A model generated the notes under the pieces. That model saw only the letters and a list, made by a program, of their open reading frames with translations. It was not told the origin of the DNA and did not search any database. From DASZGI01 sp035938995 (GTDB taxonomy: Bacteria; Actinomycetota; Actinomycetes; Streptomycetales; Catenulisporaceae): a stretch of 14,821 nt of DNA. This document shows positions 1 through 5,443 of this stretch, one piece after another (position 1 is the stretch's first letter; every line of letters starts with the position of its first letter). The DNA is taken from assembly GCF_035938995.1 (NCBI RefSeq), contig NZ_DASZGI010000344.1, positions 1 to 14,821 on the forward strand, in the 5' to 3' direction. The translations under genes and the position numbers were made by a program.

Positions 1-888
1 CACGACCCGCTGAACGCCGGCTCGGTCTATCGCAGCCGCTGGTTCACGACGGAGCGGCCGGAGCAGGTGACCGTGCTGGACGCGCCCGGACTGGTGCGGA
101 TCTCGGCGGAAGTGGAGCTGCTGGTCGCCCCGTGGTACAGCAAGCAGCCGCCCGTCCCTCAGCTGGATCTGATGGCCACCCAGCTCGAACCGGCGGCGCC
201 GGGCACGGTGCGGATCGGCGTGGGTCATGGCGCGACCGAGGACGTCGCCGGCGACATGACGGGCACGGCTCTGCGGATCGGCCGCTTCACGGACGCCCTC
301 AACCGCCGCGCTCTCGACTATGTCGCGCTGGGTGACCACCACTCGCTGCGGGACGTCGGCGATCTCGGCAAGATCTGGTATCCGGGCACGCCGGAGCCCA
401 CCCGGTTCACCGAGTCGGCACCCGGCTACGTCCTGGTCGTGGATCTGGAACCGGACATCCCGCCGAAGGTGACGCCGCATCGGGTCGGCCGGTGGACGCT
501 CGCCGAGCGGGAGTGGGAGCTGCACGAGCGGGAGGATGTCGCGGCGTTGCTGGCCTGGCTGGATGCCTTCCCGGACGAGACCCGGACCGTGGCGAAGCCG
601 ATCATGTCGGGTCTGCTAAGCCTGACCGACCATGCTTACCTGGCCGACGGTCTCGATGTGCGCCGCGATCTGTTCGCGGCGATCCCGGACTCGTCGCGCA
701 GCCGTCTCGCCATCCGTGCCGTGGACGCCGATCTGGATGGCCTGGACCTGACGGGCTTCGCCACCGAGGCGGCCGCGGACCTGCGCGGTCAGGGCACCCC
801 GGCAGCGCTCGACGCCCTCGAACTGCTGCTGCGCCTGACCGCTTTGCAATCGCAATCCGTCATCGCGCCGCGGGAGGCCGTGGCATGA
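1..888 (+). CDS. SbcD/Mre11-like metallophosphoesterase (DNA repair exonuclease), C-terminal part
   Basis: The frame is open from base 1, so the N-terminus lies outside the window; 295 residues are visible. A GHG motif at visible residues 75-77 fits the late metal-binding His of calcineurin-like phosphoesterases. The segment YVALGDHH at 107-114, followed by YPGTPEPT at 127-134, matches the Mre11/SbcD pattern ALGHxH...YPGSPEP. The family uses two Mn ions to cut DNA ends with a Rad50/SbcC partner in the cytoplasm. The usual GHxH appears here as GDHH, so the first His of that pair is replaced by Asp. The earlier metal motifs (DxH, GD, GNH) cannot be checked. The stop overlaps the next gene's ATG (ATGA), which implies translational coupling to the ATPase. 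The downstream C-terminal part (about 150-295) resembles no domain I can name. The family is fairly sure; the exact substrate is inferred. Confidence 0.8.
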   Translation, partial: HDPLNAGSVYRSRWFTTERPEQVTVLDAPGLVRISAEVELLVAPWYSKQPPVPQLDLMATQLEPAAPGTVRIGVGHGATEDVAGDMTGTALRIGRFTDALNRRALDYVALGDHHSLRDVGDLGKIWYPGTPEPTRFTESAPGYVLVVDLEPDIPPKVTPHRVGRWTLAEREWELHEREDVAALLAWLDAFPDETRTVAKPIMSGLLSLTDHAYLADGLDVRRDLFAAIPDSSRSRLAIRAVDADLDGLDLTGFATEAAADLRGQGTPAALDALELLLRLTALQSQSVIAPREAVA

Positions 889-3611
889 GACTTCACCGGA
901 TCGCTCTCCAGGACTACCGAGGCGTGGCCGAGCGCACCGTCGCGTTCGCGCCGACCGGACTGACCCTGGTGGTCGGCCCGAACGAGGTGGGCAAGACCTC
1001 GATGATCGAGGCGCTGGACCTGCTGGTGGACGAGAAGGCGACCGCGCGCAAGCAGGCGATCAGGGACGCGCAACCAGTACACCGGGACGCCGGTCCGTGC
1101 GTCGAGGCGGAGCTGTCGCTCGGCGCGTACCGGGTGGTGTACCGCAAGCGCTGGCTCAAGTCCCCGGAGAGCGAGCTGCACGTGCTGGAGCCGGAGCCGG
1201 CGCAGTTCACCGGCGACCAGGCGCACGAGCGGTTCCTGGAGATCCTCGGCGAGTGTGGGGTCGACCGTTTCCTGTGGCGCCAGCTGAGGGTCGATCAGGC
1301 CGGGCTGGTCGTTCAAGCAGACGTCAAGGGCTCCACGGTCCTGGCAGGCGTGCTCGGCTCCGCGGACACGCCGGGCACCGGCCCGGAGGCGCGCCTGCAC
1401 GACCTGGCGCACCAGGAGTTCCGCCGCTACTACACGGAGAAGCAGCACATTCCGACCGGCGAGCTGCGCACGGCGATCGAAGGGCTCGAAGAGGCGCGGG
1501 CGACGCACGAGGTCGCCCGGCGGACCCTCGACGAGGCCGAGGCCGCGATCGCCGAGTACGAGCGGACCGGCCGGCTGTTGAACGAGAACGCGGCGGAGCT
1601 GACGGCTGCGCGAGCCGAGCTCGCCGTGCTCGAGGAGCAGGCCAAGACACTCGACGGCGAGCGCGAGCAGTTGCGGGCGCTGGAGGCGCGGCTGGACTCG
1701 GCGCGGCGGCTTGCGGACGCGGCGACGAAGGTGGATGAGCTCCAGCGGACGACGGACGGGCTCGAGGGCGACGCCGATGCCGCGGCGGCGCGGGCCGCGC
1801 TGTCGCAAACAGGACGGGACGAGGCGACGCGTCGGGCGGACGCCATGCGCGCGCAGAGCATGACCGCCCGTCAGGCCGCACGGCAGGCGGCGGAGCTGCT
1901 GCGTTTCCACAGCGACCGGCAGGAGGAGCAGGCTCTCGGCGAACGGCTCAGGAAGATCGAGGCTGCCCGCGAGCGGCTGCGCGCGACGGCCACGGAGCTC
2001 GCGCGGATCACCGTCGACGAAGCGCTGCTGGAGCGGATCGAGACCGCGCACCAGGAGTGGCAGGTCGCGCGGGCGAGCCTAGAGGCGGGCGCGCCGATGG
2101 TGGCGGTGACCAGGCTCGGCGACGCGCCGGTCCACCTGGACGGCGCGCCGCTGGACGCACGAGACGACGCTGCGCCCCTGACAGTGCCGGTCAGCGAACC
2201 GTTCACGGTCGAAGCTCCAGGCGTCGTGCGGATCGTCGTCACGCCCGGGGCGGCGGAACATGCGCGGCGGGACCGGATGGTGGCGGCCCGCGCGGCCTAC
2301 GAGGAGATCTGCGTCGAGGCGGGCGTTGCGGATGCGGCGGCCGCGAGGGCGGCGGAGCGGGAGCGCCGACGCCTGCTCGCCGAGCACGAGAGCGCCGAAC
2401 GCGACCTCGAAACCGCGCTCGGCGGAGATGATCCCGCCGCTCTTACACACAAGCTCGCGCAGCTGCGTGACCGAATCGCCCGGTTCGAGCCCGACTCTGG
2501 CGCGCCGTCTGCCGTATCCGACGTCGACGTCCCGGACGCATCCGGCACTTCCGCCTCGCCGAACCCGACGACTCCGCTCATGCTCGATCAGCTGCGGGAG
2601 GCCGAGTCCGCCGCCAGTCTTGCCGCCGAGGACGCCGACGCCCGCGCCCGCGCCGCGAACCTCGCGCTCACCGAGTCGACTCAGGCGCTGATGGCCTCGC
2701 AGGTGGAGGCGGCCGGTCTCGCGGCGCGGCTGGAGGCCGCACGCGGCGAACTGGAGCGGTCACGAGCGGAACTCGCCGCGCTCCCCCAGCCGGTCGACGG
2801 CGAGCAACTGGCCGATCTGCGCGCGGCGTTCGACGGAGCGGCGGCACGAATCGCCGACCTGGCACCGGAACTTCTGGAGCTCAAGCTCAAGAATGCGCGC
2901 GCCTTGGTGCCACAGCGCGAGCGGGCGAAGGCGGATTTGCGCGAGCGGCGGGCAGCGGCCACCGAACGGCTGGCGTTGTTCGGCGAAGGAGAGCGCGGGC
3001 CACGTGAGGCGGCAGACCAGGCCCAAGCGGCGTTGACCAGGGCGCAGGATAAGCACGACCGGGTACGGCGCCGCGCGCAAGCTGCACGGCTCCTGTTCGA
3101 AACACTCGACGCGCACCGCCTTGAGGCGCGCCGCCGTTACGCCGCTCCCCTGCGCGACCGGGTCGAGGGCTACGCCACGATGGTGTTCGGCCCCCAAGTC
3201 CGCATCGGCGTCGGCGACGACCTGACGATCGCGACCAAGACCATCGACGGCGTGACGGTTCCGTTCGACCAGCTGTCCGCCGGGGCGCGGGAGCAATTGG
3301 CGCTGCTCGGCCGCATCTCCTGCGCCGACCTGATCTCCGCGCCCGCTTCCGCTCCCGACGCGTCAGCACACCACGCAGCGACTGGCGGGGCCGCAGCCAG
3401 TGCCAACCCGCCGTCCAAGGGCAGAACCACTACATCGCTCGACGGACCGGGCGTCCCGCTCATCATCGACGACGCGCTGGGGCATAGTGACCGCGGCCGA
3501 CTCGACGCCCTCGCCGCGATCCTCGGCGCGGCGGCCGAGCGCCTCCAGATCATCGTGCTCACCAGCGCTCCGGAGCGTTTCCGCATCGCCGCGACGCGCA
3601 TCGATCTCTGA
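885..3611 (+). CDS. SbcC/Rad50-like AAA (ABC-type) ATPase with long coiled coil
   Basis: The protein has 908 residues. The ATG at 885 is chosen because it overlaps the preceding stop and gives the typical N-terminus MRLHRIALQDYRG. Walker A is GPNEVGKTS at residues 31-39. The ABC signature LSAGAREQ is at 797-804. Walker B is VPLIIDD at 857-863, followed by the ALGHSD D-loop. Between the ATPase halves lie Ala/Glu/Arg-rich heptad-like stretches (about 190-400 and 456-740), typical of SMC/Rad50 arms. No CxxC zinc hook is visible. Near the middle there is instead a segment rich in beta-forming residues (about 405-455) and a lone Cys476. Ser/Pro/Thr/Ala-rich insertions occur at about 536-566 and about 817-855, the latter between signature and Walker B. 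With the upstream phosphoesterase it probably forms an ATP-driven DNA end-processing complex. It resembles the YhaN-type or actinobacterial AAA members more than classical SbcC, so no gene symbol is given. Confidence 0.88.
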   Translation: MRLHRIALQDYRGVAERTVAFAPTGLTLVVGPNEVGKTSMIEALDLLVDEKATARKQAIRDAQPVHRDAGPCVEAELSLGAYRVVYRKRWLKSPESELHVLEPEPAQFTGDQAHERFLEILGECGVDRFLWRQLRVDQAGLVVQADVKGSTVLAGVLGSADTPGTGPEARLHDLAHQEFRRYYTEKQHIPTGELRTAIEGLEEARATHEVARRTLDEAEAAIAEYERTGRLLNENAAELTAARAELAVLEEQAKTLDGEREQLRALEARLDSARRLADAATKVDELQRTTDGLEGDADAAAARAALSQTGRDEATRRADAMRAQSMTARQAARQAAELLRFHSDRQEEQALGERLRKIEAARERLRATATELARITVDEALLERIETAHQEWQVARASLEAGAPMVAVTRLGDAPVHLDGAPLDARDDAAPLTVPVSEPFTVEAPGVVRIVVTPGAAEHARRDRMVAARAAYEEICVEAGVADAAAARAAERERRRLLAEHESAERDLETALGGDDPAALTHKLAQLRDRIARFEPDSGAPSAVSDVDVPDASGTSASPNPTTPLMLDQLREAESAASLAAEDADARARAANLALTESTQALMASQVEAAGLAARLEAARGELERSRAELAALPQPVDGEQLADLRAAFDGAAARIADLAPELLELKLKNARALVPQRERAKADLRERRAAATERLALFGEGERGPREAADQAQAALTRAQDKHDRVRRRAQAARLLFETLDAHRLEARRRYAAPLRDRVEGYATMVFGPQVRIGVGDDLTIATKTIDGVTVPFDQLSAGAREQLALLGRISCADLISAPASAPDASAHHAATGGAAASANPPSKGRTTTSLDGPGVPLIIDDALGHSDRGRLDALAAILGAAAERLQIIVLTSAPERFRIAATRIDL

Positions 3612-3683
3612 TCACGCCACCAGGCATGGCCCGCGAGCAGCAACAGCGAGCACAAGCATCTGACTCGACCTCCATGCACGCGA

Positions 3684-3713
3684 TTCGGAGCCTGGTCCGG
3701 CGGCTGGTAAAGT
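3684..3713 (+). promoter_or_regulatory. Candidate rpsT promoter
   Basis: TAAAGT at 3708-3713 fits the actinobacterial -10 pattern TANNNT. A weak -35 (TTCGGA, 3684-3689) lies 18 bases upstream. This is the most promoter-like pair in the gap, but the -35 matches only about three of six consensus positions. Transcription would start near 3720. Confidence 0.3.
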
Positions 3714-3756
3714 TGGCGGTCGCGTGGCCTGTGGGCGGATGAAGTCCGCATCACAG

Positions 3757-3869
3757 CAGCGCAGCGTTGCAAAGCATCCCTGGATGCGCGGGTCACCCCG
3801 CCGGTGGTCACACCTCCAAGACGCTGCGCGGTCGCCGGGTCGACCGACGGTCGGCGGTCCGCTGCGCTG
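3757..3869 (+). promoter_or_regulatory. Possible alternative-hairpin leader of rpsT
   Basis: The arm CAGCGCAGCGT (3757-3767) can pair with ACGCTGCGC at 3821-3829 (9 bp) or with CGCTGCGCTG at 3860-3869 (10 bp). The two pairings exclude each other. A local hairpin (CCGAC/GTCGG) sits between the two 3' partners. Competing stems of this kind are typical of attenuators and autoregulated ribosomal protein leaders. S20 synthesis is autoregulated in E. coli, but this structure is not a family I recognise. Function is inferred only. Confidence 0.35.
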
Positions 3870-3902
3870 TAACCACCCCACCAGGATGTGAAGAGGCTTT
3901 TC

Positions 3903-4178
3903 GTGGCTAACATCAAGTCGCAGATCAAGCGGATCAAGACCAACGAGAAGGCGCGCCAGCGCAACCAGTCGATCAAGTCCTCGCTCAAGACCGCGGTCCG
4001 CAAGGCTCGCGAGGCGGTCGAGGCCGGCGACGTTGCGAAGGCCGAGGAACTCGCCCGCGCCGCCTCCCGCCAGCTGGACAAGGCGGTCTCGAAAGGCGTC
4101 ATCCACAAGAACCAGGCGGCGAACAAGAAGTCCGCGCTCGCCAAGAAGGTCAACCACCTCAGCGGCGACGCCTCCTGA
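3903..4178 (+). CDS. rpsT: 30S ribosomal protein S20
   Basis: The 91-residue product begins MANIKSQIKRIKTNEKARQR, the family hallmark. It continues with the Lys/Arg/Ala-rich helical pattern of S20, including KSSLKTAVRKA and KGVIHKNQAANKKSALAKKV. S20 binds 16S rRNA early in assembly of the small subunit. The GTG at 3903 is chosen over an in-frame GTG at 3888 because the protein then starts exactly at the conserved MANIKSQ and has AGAGG (3892-3896) six bases upstream. Length is a little above the usual 86-88 residues because of the short C-terminal HLSGDAS. It stands alone on this strand, convergent with holA, as in mycobacteria. Confidence 0.97.
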   Translation: MANIKSQIKRIKTNEKARQRNQSIKSSLKTAVRKAREAVEAGDVAKAEELARAASRQLDKAVSKGVIHKNQAANKKSALAKKVNHLSGDAS

Positions 4179-4490
4179 TCGCAATCGGACCGGGCCGACG
4201 CGCCGTCCGATCCGCGCTCGCGGCTTGACCTGCCTCAATCGCGTATGTCGGTCGTGACACCTTGCCGACCGATCGCGGTGTACTGATCTGACGAAGGCCC
4301 GGCTCGATGCCGGGCCTTCGCACTGTGCCTCCCGCACTTTCCCGCGCCGTGCATAATCATGTACCTGACACACTCGCGCCTGCATTCGGCCTCCGCTAGT
4401 GCGGTGACCACCAACCTTGACCGGGTTCCGAGACCGCAAACGACGTGGCCCCCGGTGCCACCGACCCGGCGAACGTTGGTGGTCACCGCA
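4179..4490. other. Convergent intergenic region rpsT/holA
   Basis: These 312 bases hold no plausible gene. From left to right there are a 7-bp inverted repeat (ATCGGAC 4184-4190 with GTCCGAT 4205-4211), a 7-bp hairpin (TCGGTCG 4248-4254 with CGACCGA 4266-4272), the strong terminator-like hairpin at 4292-4320, a more A/T-rich patch around 4348-4376, and the long inverted-repeat element beginning at 4394. Confidence 0.7.
4292..4320 (+). terminator. Strong hairpin, probable terminator of rpsT
   Basis: CGAAGGCCCGGC (4292-4303), a TCGAT loop, then GCCGGGCCTTCG (4309-4320) make a perfect 12-bp stem. No run of T follows on either strand, as is common for terminators in high-GC actinobacteria. Its site between convergent genes suggests that it may stop transcription from both sides. 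Confidence 0.72.
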
Positions 4491-4496
4491 CTAGCG
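4394..4496. repeat. 103-bp element with perfect 22-bp inverted ends (MITE- or REP-like)
   Basis: The left arm 4394-4415 (CGCTAGTGCGGTGACCAC...) and right arm 4475-4496 (...GTGGTCACCGCACTAGCG) are perfect reverse complements over 22 bp. Inside, a 5/5 mismatch is followed by CCGGGT (4421-4426) pairing with ACCCGG (4464-4469). A small GTGGC/GCCAC hairpin (4445-4449, 4457-4461) lies further in, so the whole element can fold into one long structure. CTAG occurs at both ends (4396-4399, 4491-4494) and could be a 4-bp target duplication flanking a 91-bp insert. The right end contains the holA stop codon. There is no T-run, so a plain terminator is less likely, but a terminator or protein-binding palindrome remains possible. 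Confidence 0.65.
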
Positions 4497-5438
4497 CCGG
4501 GTACGGGCACCGGCGATGGCTATGACGCACTTCTCCAGGGCGTACGCCGGATCCGCCGCCGCACCCTTCACCGCCGCGTCGGCCGTCGCGACTGCCCGCA
4601 GCGCCACCGTCAAACCGTCCGGGGTCCAACTCCTCGTCTGGCGCCGGATCTTGTCGACCTTCCAGGGCGGCATCCCGAGGTCGCGGGTGTCCCGTCCGGC
4701 CGCCGCGACCTTGCCGATCTGGCGCACGCCCGTCGCGAGCGCGCTCGTGATCAGCACTGAAGCGACTCCTGAGTCCAATGCGAAGCGCAGTTGCTCCAAC
4801 GCCTCCCCCAGCCGGCCCTCGACGGCGAGATCGGCGATCGTGAACCCGGACACCTCGGCTTGGCCGCTGTAGTACTTCGCGACCGTCGCCTCGTCCACGG
4901 CTCCGTCCGTGTCGGCGAGCAGTTGGTCTGCCGCCGCGGCCAGCTCACGTAGATCGGAACCCACCGCGTCGACGACGATCTGCGCCGCCTCGTCGCTGAT
5001 TGGACGCCGTGCCCTGCGAAACTCGCCGCGCAGAAAGGTGATCCGCTCCGCGGGCTTGGTCAGCTTCGGGCAGTCGACGATCTCCGGCTTGAGTTTTCGG
5101 ACCGCGTCGAGCAGCGCCTTGCCCTTGACACCGCCCGGGTGCGTCAGCACCAGGACGATCTGGTCGGCCGGGTCGGCGAGATAGCGCTTGATCTCGTCAG
5201 CCTGCGCCGTCGCGAGATCCTGGACGGCGCGCACCACGACCACTTTGGCCTCGCCGAACAGTGACGGTGAGACCAGTTCGGCGAAGCCGCCCGGCTGGAG
5301 CGTGCCGGGCGCCATGTCGCAGATCTCGACGGCCGGATCGGCGGCCCGGGCGGCGGCGATCACGGCGGCCACCGCCCGGTCGACCAGAAGTTCTTCGGGT
5401 CCGGTGACCAGCGTCAGGCGTGGAGGCGGGGCGGTCAC
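4491..5438 (-). CDS. holA: DNA polymerase III subunit delta
   Basis: The 315-residue length matches the family. The N-terminus RLTLVTGPEELLVDRAV (residues 7-23) is the HolA form of the degenerate P-loop. LFGEAKVVVVRAVQDL (60-75) and DQIVLVLTHPGGVKGKALLD (92-111) follow the known pattern. Two further conserved blocks are the lid/helix block VGSDLRELAAAADQLL (159-174) and the C-terminal collar, about 200-311, with ALDSGVASVLITSALATGVRQIGK and AYALEKCVIAIA. Delta opens the sliding clamp within the clamp-loader complex. The start is GTG at 5438, five bases after the peptidase stop, so translation is probably coupled. It is the last gene of the leftward comEA-comEC operon. Its TAG stop lies inside the right arm of the inverted-repeat element. 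Confidence 0.95.
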   Translation of the reverse strand: MTAPPPRLTLVTGPEELLVDRAVAAVIAAARAADPAVEICDMAPGTLQPGGFAELVSPSLFGEAKVVVVRAVQDLATAQADEIKRYLADPADQIVLVLTHPGGVKGKALLDAVRKLKPEIVDCPKLTKPAERITFLRGEFRRARRPISDEAAQIVVDAVGSDLRELAAAADQLLADTDGAVDEATVAKYYSGQAEVSGFTIADLAVEGRLGEALEQLRFALDSGVASVLITSALATGVRQIGKVAAAGRDTRDLGMPPWKVDKIRRQTRSWTPDGLTVALRAVATADAAVKGAAADPAYALEKCVIAIAGARTRR

Positions 5439-5443
5439 GGGCG

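Larger units (their letters stand above)
3612..3902 (+). other. Intergenic region and probable rpsT leader
   Basis: This 291-base gap holds no convincing gene. The left third shows no strong terminator for the ATPase gene. The right half is rich in inverted repeats: GCGGA/TCCGC around 3735-3747, GCATCC...GGATGC around 3774-3786, and CCGAC/GTCGG around 3844-3854. Two competing long-range pairings share one arm (see the separate entry). It probably holds the rpsT promoter and a leader of up to about 180 nt. Confidence 0.6.

Noticed and set aside
492..884. Upstream in-frame extension of the ATPase gene
   Set aside because: It overlaps the phosphoesterase in another frame and is Arg/Gly/Ala-rich shadow sequence. 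The family N-terminus starts at the ATG at 885.
67..888. GTG at 67 as the start of the phosphoesterase
   Set aside because: The frame is open back to base 1 with plausible phosphoesterase sequence, and the metal-binding N-terminus must lie upstream.
789..2051. A 420-codon minus-strand frame opposite the ATPase gene
   Set aside because: The product is Arg/Leu/Pro-rich with no domain, and it lies opposite a well-supported gene.
2310..2312. Cys476 of the ATPase as part of a zinc hook
   Set aside because: No second Cys is nearby, and the CxxC pattern is absent from the coiled-coil region.
3790..3811. GGTCACC and GGTGGTCAC in the rpsT leader as a partial copy of the inverted-repeat element arm
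   Set aside because: Only nine bases are shared with the arm and no second arm is present, so chance is sufficient explanation.
3888..3902. Earlier GTG start for rpsT
   Set aside because: It would add MKRLF before the conserved start, and those codons contain the Shine-Dalgarno sequence used by the GTG at 3903.
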